A stretch of DNA of 64,000 nt, taken from assembly GCA_023014365.1 (NCBI GenBank), contig JAEBUN010000008.1, positions 1,364,001 to 1,428,000 of the forward strand, written 5' to 3'. A program made the translations under genes and the position numbers. Origin of the DNA: Lepiota brunneoincarnata. Lineage: Eukaryota > Basidiomycota > Agaricomycetes > Agaricales > Agaricaceae. Positions 23,019 through 34,714 of this stretch are shown here, one piece after another; position 1 is the first letter of the stretch; the number at the start of each line of letters is the position of its first letter. The notes below the pieces were generated by a model that worked only from the letters and a program-made list of their open reading frames with translations, searched no databases and had not been told where the DNA came from.

Positions 23019-25963
23019 CCTAGCGCACTACAGCTTCTGAACAATGCAATAAAACTTTATACTACTCAGCTTCGGCAGACAGGTTTCTTGCAAGCTCCTG
23101 TAGTAAGTATCTTTAAACTAGATAGACCTAGTGGACAGCATTTTCAATGGGCCCTAGCATACTATGTTTACTTCTCAATTAAATGGCTCTACAATTCAAT
23201 GGTATACTTCTGAGGCAAGGCCTCTAAGAGAAACCCAAAGAAACAGAAGTTAGTGAACTTTCTACTTAAGAATGAAAGAGTCTTATCAACTCATATTCAG
23301 CTCTTGAGTCAAGCAGAAGGGTCTGTCAATATCTCAATTGTTTCAAAGGGTCTGGTTTTTTAAAGAGTATAACTCTCTAAGTCTCTGGTGGTCTATGACT
23401 GAAGAAAATTGCATAAAATTGCTTTATATTCCTATCCTAATCAACCATACAATTGGGGGGGGAAATAGGCAAGCAGTTTCTTGCCTCCCATGTAATTTAC
23501 AGACAAGTTTTTATAACAAAATACAATTAACTTATGGGTATACCTGAAACAAGCTTTCAGTATCATCATTTTATGGTCTCCTCATCATTTAGGAGCATCA
23601 TTCTACAAGTTCTGATATCAGTGACATCACTTTGCTCTCAGGAACTTGCTCCCTAGGTGCCTGGCTATTTATATCACAGCCAGTCAGGTTAGCAAGTTTC
23701 TTTGCTAATGTTTATCTATAGGTTTTTATCTCATTCTTGGATTCTCCACACCCAGGTTCTCATCCCTAATGTTCTAAAGGTTCACTTCCATAGTCTTCAG
23801 GTAGTAAACTAATACTAGAATTAATTAGCTTATTCCATTCTTATCAATCTTTATTTTTCTAGTTCATCATTTCTGATCTCTTTTGTTTTTATGAGGGAGC
23901 ATTTGGCCCTGAGTACCCACCTGGATCCAATCCCTTATATCTCAATACCATCAGAACCATTCCAAGGGAACATTCTCACCAGGACATTAGCTAATCCCTA
24001 AACTCTCTTGTCAAGGTTCATTCCTGGACCTGTTACTGTAGGCTAGGTACCATCTGAATATTGTAGGCATTACAACTTATCCACTTTCTAGGGCAAAGGC
24101 AGAGAAATGGGTCTTTTGTACAGTCATGAGTATCTTAACTAATATCTTAGTTAACACAGTATTGGATACAATGCTTGGATACATTCATACCAGAGTCATT
24201 CTTCCATAGCCTTATCACTAATAAGTTAGTCAACATCACTTTTACTTGTCTGGGTATTCTAGTTCTGTTTCTGAGATGTCTACCTTCACATATTTTAGAT
24301 AGTATTCTAATCTCTCATACTCAGTGTCTGACCATGGCCATATACTGATATTATTCAGTAACAGAGAGTTAGTTACTTTATTAACTAGTGATTTCACAAA
24401 TGAAATGATTTTGCAGTGCAACAACAGCACTTGAGAAGGGCAAAGGCAAGGCGGCAGCAACCTATGCTGAGGACCCCATTGAAGACTTGGAATGGGGCCC
24501 TGAGAAAGAGGTGGAATTGTAAGAAAGTAAGTAAAACCTTGTTATCTGGTCTCTGATAATAATTCATGCTCCCACTTGCTTTTTCTTCCAGTGAATAAAT
24601 ATTGCCAGGAACATCTCAACCAATTTGATCAATGGCTGATCAAACATTTTTCACATGCTGAGGGGCAGGCAAGGATCCAGGTCCTCTGCCTTTTCAGACT
24701 TGAGGAATGTGTGAATGCTTTTGGTGACCAATTGACAGTGGTTGCAAACCAGATTGAAACTGTGGTACTGGCCATGCACCTCATATTTGACAGCCAAGTC
24801 AGTGTATTGGAAGCCACAGTGGAAAGGCTATCTCAGCAGATGGATGCCCTTTGTCCTGGATCAATGGTCAGTGGCATTGCTGCTGCAGCAAACACAACAG
24901 TACCAGACATACCTGCAGGTGCAGCAGCAATGTATGTTGATACTGCTGATTGCACCCCTTTGCCATCACCACCCACCCCATTGCCAATGCTGGAGACACA
25001 CATCCTGTCTCCCATTGGCATGACCTGTGATTCCATGGCAGATTGTCAAAATACTGCTGACTGCCTCTCTGCTGAGTTGCCACATAAGATTCCAATGGCT
25101 ACATCTTGCCCTGTTGTAGGGACCTCCCCAATAACATGTCTTGAGGATGCTCAGAGGACTCAGCCAAGACTGTTGGGATTGCCTTCAGGTAATACACAAT
25201 GTAATCTTGCTATTTGGTGACTTACTCAGACCTATTACAGTGCCAGCACTTGCCACTGCCTCTAGCATCACTGCTGAGTCTGACATTATGGTGGCAGCAT
25301 CTGCTGATGCTCAAATGCATGCAACCAGGCACTGATTAGCACCATTACCACTCCCTACTCCCTCAGTCATACTCACACCAACAGCTTCTGAGGCTCCACT
25401 GGCATCAGGTGCCACTCCTGCCACAGCAGACTCCCCCTCCCCCATCCTGAGCAATGGTACTTTGAACACATCCAGGAGATTATATGGGATCCATCCCAGC
25501 AAATGATCCCACCCCTGGTCTGATAATACCAGTGAATCTCCCTCCAGAAAATCTTGCCACTCCCTCAGTGGCAGAGCCTCCCTGCCCTACCAAATATGAC
25601 CCCCCCTCATCCCAGGCAACATTGGAAACTCACATCCTGGCACATTCTCCACCAACTCTGGCAGACCTTTTTCTCCCAATCATAGGCACCTCCTCTGAAA
25701 CTCCCAAGATGGACACTTCTAAAGTCTCAATTGCTGACATCCCTCAGGCAGCAAATGTTGACTTGAATCATATTGCTGCTGAAGCTGTTGCCAACTCCCT
25801 TCCTGGTCAGCAACCTGCATTTGATGTTGTTATGCCAAGGGTGCAACTCATTCCTCCTATGCCCCTCAATTCTCAAGAAGATGTCACACAGGAGGTCACC
25901 CTGTTGGAGCCCCCATGTTCTGTCATGGTCTGGCCCTGGACTTGCCTCACAGTCACAAGCTGA

Positions 25964-27004
25964 TTGTGAGAGGAACAATGGACCCAACGGTGACCCTCTT
26001 TCTGAGTCATCCCATATGCCATAGCATAGTCCCTGGCTTATGAAATCCTCTTTGCCAATGGTGGCAAACATTAACATGCCACACAGCAAGAAGTGTAAGC
26101 TATCTGGGGACAATTCTGATGAGTGGAAGTTACAATGAGCAAAGCCTTGACCTTCTTGATGACTATTGAATCCTCCTATTCCACTCCCTGTTCACTGTAT
26201 CTGTACATTCATTATCCTATCTATACACATATTGTTATATTTTTTTATAATTTTGACCTAATATGATGGGGTATTTTATTGTTCTTGCATCACTGGCTGA
26301 TTGTCCCCTCAGTTCACTTTTTCTGCTGCCTCTGCTGAGCTTGTTGTGGTGGTTGGGATGGGCCTATGAATGCACAATTCTTAGGAAGAGGTTCAAAAAT
26401 AATAAGTTGACAATGCAAATACCTGCATGTGGTTCATCTACTGGCATTAACAGGTGGTCAATTGTAAGTGCCAGCAAGACATTTCACAGCATTGATGTTC
26501 CCACTAGCATGTTAATTGGTGCTGTGGAACTTCCTGGGGGGAGCCTTGGAATGTGGTTGAGTATGGAATATACAGGCATGGCATATTGTGGATCTCCCTT
26601 GGTAGGGCCATTACTTGGCAATGTAGGTGCAAATCCACTTGCCACCAATTGATCTATGAATTGCTGCTGTAGCATGATCATGCCCATGGTTGGTTTGACC
26701 TCTGGCACAAGTGGCATCTCTCTGGCAACTGGGGCCAGCCCATAAAATGTAGGGTCAGATAGGATGGTGACTGCATCTGGCACATGTTCACCACTAAAGT
26801 TAGCCTGTAGTGAAGCCAAGTCTTTGGCATGTGCTTTGCTGTTTTGCCATAACAATTGTATACATTGCCATTGTGATCAATCGGTGACACCATCCAACCA
26901 GGTGGGTTCTGGCCAATGATATTATTAATTGCCATTTGTGGCAGGTTGGTCAGGGCCTTTAGATTTCCTGCTGCCAACTTGCCATGGATTTTGGGTACTT
27001 TGCC
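25964..27004. other. Unassigned transposon-derived sequence
   Basis: Minus-strand fragments open at 26484-26855 and 26678-27112 overlap and may be pieces of one frameshifted protein (segments PKIHGKLAAGNLKALTNL and PEVKPTMGMIMLQQQF). I recognise no family. Confidence 0.3.
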
Positions 27005-27148
27005 TGTTACCCAGGTTAGGGAATCACTCTTGAGTAGCATGGAGTTCAACACAGGATGTTTATACAGACTTGGTCCTGTCCTACTAAGCGTGACTTGGAG
27101 ATGATGGAGCACTATAAGTCCAGCTAGTTATGGCAAAGAGGTATAGGA

Positions 27149-27854
27149 TGTTATGAATAGTCTGGACCGAGAGGAACAAGAGCAACTATTTGACTTTACA
27201 AGATGGGTACAGGAGACCACAGATCAGTTGCAAGCCCAGGAATATGAAGACGAAGAAGGGGAGTATTACAATGCCATGCAGGACTTGGCAAGAGAAGCAG
27301 GAATGGAGATAACTCTGGAGGATATTCTGGAATACCCCAAGGACAAAGAAGATAGCCATGGATCAACCGATCCAACCTCCAATATGGATAGAAGCACCAA
27401 GAGAGTGGAGACCGAGAATGGAGGAGAGTCCATGGAGATAGAATTGGGAGAAGGAGATTATGAGTCAGAGGAAAGCAATGGAACATCGCACAGCAGTGAG
27501 AACGAGGACACTGACTCATTGTAATATAAATAACAGTAGGATGCCATCAGCCAGGATGCACATCATGGTCAAGACTGCGGATGACAAGTAGAACAGCCCA
27601 ATTACCTACATATAACGAGTATATAGTGTCTCATAGGTATATAAGGCCTGTACAAGTAGAGATTAAAGCCTTAAGCTTTAATCTTGTTAACAGTGGTCAT
27701 TAACCCTCTCTGCCTTAACTTGGCGTGTTCCCTTGTTATCTCATTGAGCACGATCCACTAAGCTCTGCAAGGCTAACCGTCTCAGACACCTTGTAGAGTG
27801 ATTGAAGGCCGTCTCCAGTTATCCTTGGATACAGAAGGAGCATGGATCATAACA
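27149..27854 (+). mobile_element. ORF-bearing solo LTR (family A), target duplication TAGGA
   Basis: 706 bp with ends TGTTATGA...TCATAACA (8-bp inverted repeat). It is flanked by TAGGA at 27144-27148 and 27855-27859 and lies inside LTR family 2. It has a TATA-like TATATAAGG at 27638-27646 downstream of the ORF, as expected for an LTR promoter, and no internal retroelement region. Other copies: 32752-33468, 41965-42673 (minus), and partial copies at 21867 and 33542. Confidence 0.85.
27153..27524 (+). CDS. Conserved acidic ORF inside an LTR (123 aa)
   Basis: The ATG lies four bases inside the LTR terminus (TGTT-ATG). The product is very acidic: an MNS-x-D-x-EE start, an aromatic-basic segment F-T-R-W-V-Q-E-T, an EYYNAMQDLAREAG helix, GMEITLEDILE, a D/S/T-rich middle, and an EYESEES...DTDSL tail. 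The copy at 42295-42669 has the same length give or take one codon and the same ends. I recognise no domain. Conservation of the frame in independent insertions suggests the ORF was functional in the parent elements. Expression of this copy is unknown. Confidence 0.5.
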   Translation: MNSLDREEQEQLFDFTRWVQETTDQLQAQEYEDEEGEYYNAMQDLAREAGMEITLEDILEYPKDKEDSHGSTDPTSNMDRSTKRVETENGGESMEIELGEGDYESEESNGTSHSSENEDTDSL

Positions 27855-28106
27855 TAGGAGGCAAGAACTTTATAACACTAAGATAAGGATACATAGTGGT
27901 GTACTGTATCCTTATATACTACTAAGTATGGCTGTGCTCCTACTATAAGTGTATGGACCAGAGTAATTATGAGTCAAAGATAACAGAGTGAGTCATAAGC
28001 TAAATATAGTCCTTCTGATGTACACTACTGATTGTTTCATAGTGACATATGATGTGAGAGATTAAACTAAACATAACTGTCCTTCTGATATGGAATTCTG
28101 ATAACA

Positions 28107-28442
28107 CATACATTCCCTCACTGTCCAGATAAAACCTTCCCTCATTCCCTCTCATTTCTACAGACTCTAGACTGTCATATTCACTTCCCACATTTGTTTC
28201 AACCACCCTGGGCCTTGTGTAACACCTAGACACCACAGCTAAGCCTAGTTCAATTTATATTGATTATATAAGTTAGGTATATACCTAGTTTTTGCCTGCA
28301 GGGGTTTCCTCATCCTATTCTCTTAGGATTTCCCTGCAGGTATGTGTCCTGTACATAACTCATAGTCTAATATCACTTAGGATTTCCCTGCAGCATCACT
28401 TTGGCTCTCTAAGTTGCCTGAGCCCCACAGGTTGCCCTAACA
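28107..28442 (+). mobile_element. LTR family 1, 5'-truncated copy
   Basis: Starts abruptly at the 3' end of LTR family 2 and ends TTGCCCTAACA, with the same TAGGATTTCCCTGCAG repeats as the copies at 20.2 and 22.5 kb. Its 3' end abuts a Tc1 transposase that is cut there. Confidence 0.65.
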
Positions 28443-29276
28443 CCTCCTATCTGACCCCAAATGATTAATTTTGGTCTCATCAGACCATACAACCAGCTTC
28501 CAGTCCTCCACAGTCAAATACTGGTGTATCAGAGCAAAATCCAGCCTAGCCCTCCTATACTTATTAGAGAGTAAAGGCTTTTTTTGCTTGACTGCAGCCT
28601 TCATTCCTGCCTGTTTGAGATGCCTTACCACAGTCTGTGAAGAGACTGATGTCCCAATGATGGGAGCAAGAGATTTGGCTATATCTATAGCAGTTTCAGC
28701 CTTGCCAGCAGAGATAAGATGGATAGCATGCCAGATATTAGTGGTAGAGAGTTTTGAAGGATGTCCTCCAAGTGATTTGGTAAGGCTGGAACAATTTTTA
28801 GAGGCTAGCCTGGATATGGTACTGTGCCCAACACCAGTAATTGCCTCAATTTTAGTATAGGAATGATGAGAATTTAGCATAGAGAGGATGGTTTGCTTTA
28901 GAGTAGAAGATAATGGCTTCATGGTAAGTGGGGGGATTGAGAATGATGGGATATGGCTGTCAGTACATCTATTTATATGTCAAAGACACATGGTCACATG
29001 ATCTTGTTGATTCACAATCAATGGAGTCATGTGATTGCTTGGATTAGTATCAAAAATTACTATTGACAAAACCTGTTCCAATAACTTAAAATGCTTACAA
29101 AATTCATAATTGCCTTGTTTGGAAGTATTACGTAACAAAACTTTGCAGGATCAGATATGGCATATTTGGCTATGTTTATAAATATATTCACAAATCTTAG
29201 CCATTTTATTCATTGAGCTATTACTACTTTAAGTCAAAAGTACAAAACATTGGAACAGTTTTGTGGGTCACTGTAC
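28437..29276 (-). mobile_element. Tc1/mariner element, 5' half with transposase N-terminus
   Basis: The outer end at 29276 reads CAGTGACCCACAAAACTG (minus strand) next to TA. A related motif repeats at about 29068, giving the same arm design as the 17762 element. The ORF 28922-28437 encodes 161 aa: helix-turn-helix (ITGVGHSTISRLA) then LTVEDWKLVVWSDETKINHLGSD, which contains the first catalytic Asp (SDE). The rest is missing where LTR family 1 begins, so the copy is inactive. Confidence 0.75.
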
Positions 29277-29299
29277 TATTTTGAGTGTATGAGACAACT

Positions 29300-31256
29300 T
29301 GAAGGGCCTCTATAACACACCAAACAGGTGAAGGTTGGGGGAGAGGAGAACTTAATTTTGTAGATGTCAGTAGACTTGGTTTCATCTGAGTTGCTTTTAT
29401 GACTGTTGCATTGAATGGATAAACACCTGTAGCTTTGAATATTACCCTGATTGTGTCAGGAGTGAATGCTCAAAGAAAAGCCTTTCTAAAAACCTCTGTG
29501 AAGTTGGTCTTTGTGATCAAGCTTCTAGTCTCTTCTTTGAAAGTGCTTATCTCTTCTTTCCAGATTTCCTTTATTCACACAAAGCAAATGACATCCAAGC
29601 CTTGTAGGGCACGAATGCAGTGTGGTGGATAGCCAAGGATAATGATATTGTTGTTCTGAGCATAATCAAGCAATTCTGGCAAACTGGCGGAATGCTCCTG
29701 ACTGCCTCATGGAGGCCATATTGTAGATAGATTATATACATCTATAGTTTACCAGTAGTACCTTGTCCATTTACCTCCCTTCCCTTCCTCTTGTCACCCC
29801 ATCATTGTCTCTCATGAATACATGCTTTCGTCATTGTCCACCTTCTTGAGCTGATTTCAACAAGATTTGTGTCCATCCAAAAGTAGAGCTCAGGGTCATC
29901 CTGCAGCTTTTATTTGTATCTGGGGATTGAAATTTATCTTGATCTATTCACAACCAAGCTTGCTGTCTGTCTAGCCATTGGGTGAATAAGAAATCCTAAT
30001 TCTTGAAGTTAATTTGTCATTATTCCAAAGATTAGCTTGTGATGCTTACATTGTATTTGCCACATTGTTATCATTCCACTTTGTCATGAAATATGTTCCT
30101 TTGTAGATAATGAATGGATTTAGGACCATCCCATCTGCACAGATTGTTACAATTGCTGTAACATTCTCCCAGTTTACACTACTCTGCTTATATTGGATCT
30201 TTGCCCCTCATTGTGCAATGACCCTTTCTGAGCCCTGATGTGATGGTGGGAACCCACTCTCATCCATGCCATAAATATTCTTAGGATGAACTCCAGTATC
30301 AATGAGTTTTTTCTTGATAAGGTTAAACCATATCTTAGTAGCATCAGGATTAAGTGCTCATGCCCTCTGTGTGTCAAGGGGTTTGCTCCAATATGTGCTG
30401 AGCTGGATGTAGTGTTGATCAAGGAAGCTAAATATCCAGTATTCTCCTAATGGCTTGAAATTCCCTTTCCCCTTCTCCCCCTCCAAGATAGCATCTCTGT
30501 ATCTCTGGATAGCTTTATGATCCAGAGGAAAGCTATGGTCTGCTGACTCTATAATAAATTCCACAAGAATTTGTTCCTTTGCAGGGGCTGAGCTTCTGCA
30601 GGGTCTTGAAATATTCTTCTCATGAATGGTGATCATCCTGGACCCAGTGACCCAGAGTCCACATTGGCACTCCATACTTCTCTGCAAAAAGCGTAGGCCT
30701 TATGGTTTGCTCTCATTTGCATATTCAAGCTTATAAGCCTCGACTGTAAGGGGACTTGTGGGTTTCGCCCCCCTTTACACAAGGTATGTCTAGTGGTCTG
30801 TGGTAAAGCATCTGGGCTTGGCCATCCTAGCCGATGCCCAATGCCTGAACCCAGCCTCATCCTTTGGCCACTCCCATCCCCTGAGTCTGATCCCACTGTA
30901 CAATCTATATTGTTGTATGTTGTTTGCGCATGCTATTACTGGTAGTCTACATAGTGTTTGGCTATCCCAGGTCTGTGCACAGACCAGTTGCTGTACTTAA
31001 GTGGCATGTGTGCCAATTATGATCAGGCACTTGAATATTAAATTGGTTCTGGCCTCTTACTTCCCCTAACATCGACAGCCTCTTTCATGTGTTGAGCCCA
31101 TTCCTCTTGTGCAACCCTCTTCTTCACCTTGGTGGATGATGCTTTGAAGACCATGTATTCCTTTAATAGAAGTTTGGGCCTGGTAGAGTGGCACAGAAGT
31201 AGGAAAACATTGAGAAGCTGATGGTATGATAGGAGGACATGTTGTATTTTTGTCAT
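29300..31256 (-). mobile_element. pogo-type transposase pseudogene, split by a solo LTR
   Basis: Reading from 31256 leftward, across the LTR at 30745-31071 and several stops: an N-terminal REEWAQHMKEAV-like segment, EAYKLEYANES, a CENP-B-type helix-turn-helix region (EFIIESADHSFPLDHKAIQ), QLSTYWSKPLDTQRA, NIYGMDESGFPPS (first catalytic Asp), WENVTAIVTICADGM, and near 29600 an ILGYPPHCIRALQGLD-like segment typical of the region after the catalytic core. This is the arrangement of agaricomycete pogo transposases. TGA/TAG codons replace residues at several sites, e.g. after DTQRA. Confidence 0.75.
30745..31071 (+). mobile_element. Solo LTR, family 4, target duplication TCGAC
   Basis: TGTAAGGGG...CCCCTAACA, 327 bp, flanked by perfect TCGAC at 30740-30744 and 31072-31076. 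It sits inside the pogo transposase reading frame. The duplicated target contains a CpG on both sides, unusual in this block, which suggests a young insertion. A short hairpin (TGTAAGGGG with CCCCCTTTACA) lies at its 5' end. Confidence 0.85.
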
Positions 31257-31259
31257 GCA

Positions 31260-31930
31260 TCAAAGAAGCTTGCATTTTGAGCCCAATTCACATTTAAATC
31301 CCATCAGAATCTAAAGGTCAGGAGACACCAATTCTAAAATGTGCTTTTTATGCAAATCCAAGCAGAACCAACCAAGATATTACACTCCAAACTTTCCATA
31401 AAAGTGGTTTATTGTGATTTAGGCACATTTTTGCTTCTATTCCCACTTTCCTCATGCACTACTCATTATTTCAGCATGGGAATTATATACATAGATAGTA
31501 CATAACAGGTTGTATTTTATGTGATTTTGCTGGAGTTCTCTATGGAGGAATGGGTCTGAAAATCACAAGTGTACCAAATGGGGGCAGTGTGCCAAATGAC
31601 ACCAGTATACTGTAAGTAAAAATAAGCAGGTACTGTATAGGCATGTGAAAATAGAAAAGAAAATGGTATCATGGTAACATTACCCCCTTCTAGCTTTCAA
31701 ACTCTGTTTCAAAACAATTTGGTGATGGTTGGGGATAGGTGTAGGATATGGATCTCCTCTAGTAGTCAGTGTTATCAGAATTCCATCAGAAAAACTATAT
31801 AATAATAGATAGAACATCTGTCATATATCAAATATTACTCTGAAACTATCAGTAGTATCCAGTAGGGTAGCAAAAGTTTTGCAAAAACAACAAAGACAAG
31901 CAATATATTAATCAACTTGACCAGGTTATT
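31260..31930. other. AT-rich stretch, nothing recognised
   Basis: No ORF of note, no repeat matched elsewhere in the window by eye. Confidence 0.4.
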
Positions 31931-31939
31931 AATATAATT

Positions 31940-32751
31940 TATATCAATCATCCTCCACTCCTCCTGAATTGTCTCCCAAAGTTTGTCAAGGTTGTTGGGG
32001 ATATCTGATTGGTCATTTATTCTGATTTTGAGGTATCTCTATGTATATTCAATGGGATTGAGGTCTGGTGACTGAGCTGGGTGTGAAAGTTCATTGATAA
32101 GATAGGAATTGCAGAATTGTCAGGTGATCTTTGCCTGATAGACTGGAGCTCCATCTTCCATCACTGCTACCTACCTCCTTTCCTCCAATAAATTCCCATA
32201 AAAATCCCATAATGGTCTACTAAGGATGAGGCTAATATAATCTGCAGCTGTCTTTGCATCCCTGGATATATAAACCAGTAGACCAAGTTTTCCATGTGCT
32301 ATACATCCCTATATTATAAGACTCTATCTTCCAGACTTAAAAGTAGGGATCAAACACCTTTCTGTGTACCTCTTACTAGGTATCCTCCATACCCAAACCA
32401 CCTTTGAACCCTTTCCAATCTCCACAGAAGCCTCATCTGTCCAAATTACATATCTCCAGTCCTCCTTCATCCACCTCCAATATTCTCTTGTCCATACCAT
32501 CCTAGCTTTGATATGGGAGGGCTTAAGAAATGGTTTCTTTGTAGCAATGTGTTGGCTAAGACCCAATTGATACCTAATGGCATGCTGGATAGTGTGGGGA
32601 TGAGCAGAGAAGTCAAGAGAAGCATTTATTGTGTAGATGATCTTGTAGAGAGTTTAGTATCTATTTCTCTCCAGCACAATTTTGATGTGTTGCATTGCCT
32701 CTGTCATCCAATAAGAAAGGTCTCCCAGACCTGAGAGCATCCTCATGATGA
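31940..32751 (-). mobile_element. Tc1/mariner transposase remnant
   Basis: The minus-strand ORF 32566-32324 reads HIKARMVWTREYWRW, then EDWRYVIWTDEASVEIG, then VVWVWRIPSKRY, the first-Asp region of a mariner-type DDE transposase. Further weak matches continue to about 31940. It is interrupted at 32752 by an ORF-bearing LTR. Confidence 0.65.
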
Positions 32752-33468
32752 TGTTATGAACAGTCCAGACAAGGAGGAATTAGAACTAGTCTTCAACTAC
32801 ACAAAATGGATACAGAAAACTACAAACCAACTACAGGTCCAGAAATATGAAAATGAAGAAGAGGAGTACTACCACATCATACAGGACTTGGTGAGAGATG
32901 CAGGAAGTGGAGATAACCCTGGAGAATATTATGGAATACTCCAAGAAAGAAGGAGATAACAATGATCTGACAGATTCAGCTTCCAATATAGATGGAGACA
33001 CCAAGAGAGTGGGTAGCAGCAATAGAGAGGAAGCCATGGAGATAGGATTGGAAGAAGGAGAATATGAGTCAGAGGAAAGCAATGGAACATTACACAACAG
33101 TAGAATGGAGAACAAGGATAGTGACTTATTGTAAGATAAAGATAGTAGTAGGATGCTATCAGCTAGGATGTGCATTATAGCAAAGGCTGCACAGGATAGT
33201 AGAATAGCCCTATTACCTTTAATGAGTATATAATATCTCATAGGTATATAAAGGCTTATACAAGTAGAGATTAAAGCCTTAAGCTTTAATCTTGTTAACA
33301 GTAGTTGTTAACCCCTCTACCACCTTAACTTGGTATGTTCCCTTGTTACATATCTCAGAAAGCACAATCCACTAAGCTCTACAAGGCTAACTGGCTTGGA
33401 CACCTTGTTGAGTGATTGAAGGCCTTTTCCAGTTATCTTTAGATACAGAAGGAGCAAGCATCATAACA
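32752..33468 (+). mobile_element. ORF-bearing solo LTR (family A), target duplication GATGA
   Basis: TGTTATGA...TCATAACA, 717 bp, flanked by GATGA at 32747-32751 and 33469-33473. The acidic ORF begins at 32756, is broken by a one-base insertion at about 32904, and continues in the next frame to 33134 with the usual ESEES...DSDLL tail. CpG content is almost nil compared with the 27149 copy, so this one looks older. Confidence 0.85.
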
Positions 33469-33541
33469 GATGACCCTACTCTTTGTGCCTATGGATAACC
33501 CAATAGCTAGCAGAAATGTGGACTCCAAAAAAATCAGCAAT

Positions 33542-33740
33542 TGTTATGATCCTTGCTCTTTCTGTATCCAAAGATAACTGGAGAAGGCCTTCAATTACTC
33601 TACAAGGTATCTGAGATGGTTGGCCTTGCAGAGCTTAGTAGATCACACTTAGTAAGAACTATGCCAAGTTAAGGTAGAGAGGAGTTAATGACTGCTGTTA
33701 ACAAGATTAAAGCTTAGGGCTTTGGTCTCTACTTGTATGG
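33542..33740 (-). mobile_element. Fragment of the ORF-bearing LTR (family A)
   Basis: About 200 bp matching the 3' end of the LTR in reverse orientation (TGTTATGATCCTTGCTC at the start). It stops abruptly before the ORF. Confidence 0.7.
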
Positions 33741-33754
33741 GCATGGTGAATTTG

Positions 33755-33915
33755 CCACTACTGCTACTGCACCCTACTGCACTACTACACATGTGTGTTA
33801 CAGTAGTGTCATAGTAATTTGGTGGTAATGTGCAGTAATGTGGTAGTAATGTGTAATAATGTAGCAGTAGTGTGCAATAACATAGGTACAATATACAGTA
33901 GTATAGTGGCTATTT
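33755..33915. repeat. Degenerate AGTAATGTG-type tandem repeat
   Basis: Ten or so imperfect 9-15-bp units built on GTAGTAATGTG / CAGTAATGTG. Related sequence recurs at about 39828-39960. Confidence 0.55.
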
Positions 33916-33959
33916 ATTAACTAAACTAACCATATTATTGACTTGTTTATACCTGTAAT

Positions 33960-34714
33960 TCACACTTTTAGTTCAGAATGAAGCTAGCAGCCACATGGTT
34001 GCTTGTATACAGGTGGTCACTCACCAGATACCTAAATCCCAAATGGTGAGGATCAGCTTCTTCTGGATGCAATTTCTGAACCATAATAATCAGATGCATC
34101 ACTACCCATCATCAGTGCTGATACCAAGAATGATTGTGCACTCTTTGCCTGGGATGTAAGGAGGTTGATTGTGCCAAAGGCCCTTAGCACCATGGTGACC
34201 ATTGCCAGATTGATGCTTCATTACCAGTAGCAAAACACAACTTGCCTCAAAAATAATAACTATGGCCATAAAAGAGCTCCAAGAGGCATCCTCCAGGAAC
34301 TTACTGCCTATGATCACATGTTTTGAGAGGTTGTATTACATTTAAGCTTCTTCTATGCACATTAGCTCTCAACACTCAACCAAGTGGTCATCATCAATCA
34401 TCATTCCACTACCTTATAATGATGGAAGCAACCTGTGACGCTGCAACCAATACACCTGGGCATTGCCTGCAGCCTGCCCATGGGCCCTCCCATCAGAGTA
34501 AGACCAATAGTCCTGCCTTGGTATGTTGTTCCTCTTACTGCCCTCTTATGGTCCCATATACTATGGCTTTAGGACAACAAATTGGGTACAGAGCTTGCCA
34601 AACAAATAGAAAAATACCTGGAGGATGGGCAGATGGCTTTGGACCTGCTGATTGGCATACTGGGGAGGTTGAAAGATGTTTGTGAGCAGCTGAGGGCAGC
34701 ATGTCAGAAGCTAA
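33960..34714 (+). other. Unassigned coding-like remnant
   Basis: A frame near 34570-34750 reads ELAKQIEKYLEDGQMALDLL and continues helical with several Lys. I recognise no family. It ends at the foldback palindrome. Confidence 0.3.

Larger units (their letters stand above)
21544..24423 (+). mobile_element. Element X, left copy (TG...CA ends, 4-bp target duplication ACAG)
   Basis: Begins TGAAAAGCGGATTACTTTA and ends GATTTTGCAGTGCAACA, flanked by ACAG at 21540-21543 and 24424-24427. An inverted copy lies at 40741-43183. Inside are three direct ~125-150-bp units, each ending near GGGCCCTAG, plus a later solo LTR (22496-23018) and an eroded piece of the ORF-bearing LTR (about 21867-22378). No coding domain recognised in the element itself. 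It may be a very long solo LTR or a non-autonomous element. Confidence 0.65.
19742..25963 (+). pseudogene. Interrupted repetitive gene: N-terminal helix, CxxC zinc-type motif and coiled-coil part
   Basis: Pieces that read on: 19742-19861 (MSPISKREILAALEKYE...), an intron GTAAGA...GCAG, 19929-20149 (MAFKTHKFLMRFLVEWHEHG), 20644-21539, and 24428-25963. The third piece holds ACQYCTSKNQSCKM followed, one frame on, by GACCACMVKKYQC: two C-x2-C-x6-C half-sites like those in a repetitive, transposon-associated gene class of agaricomycetes. The last piece has a helical LEECVNAFGDQLTVVANQI region and long Pro/Ser/Thr-rich tails. It is split by a solo LTR (20185-20643) and a large element (21544-24423). 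Whether it was a host gene or part of a transposon is not clear. Confidence 0.4.
27005..28106 (+). mobile_element. LTR family 2, split by a nested LTR
   Basis: Starts TGTTACCCAGG and ends TCTGATAACA. Removing 27149-27854 and one TAGGA copy restores a ~390-bp sequence that matches the uninterrupted copy at 39431-39824. No target duplication survives at its outer ends (TTGCC versus CATAC). Confidence 0.8.
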
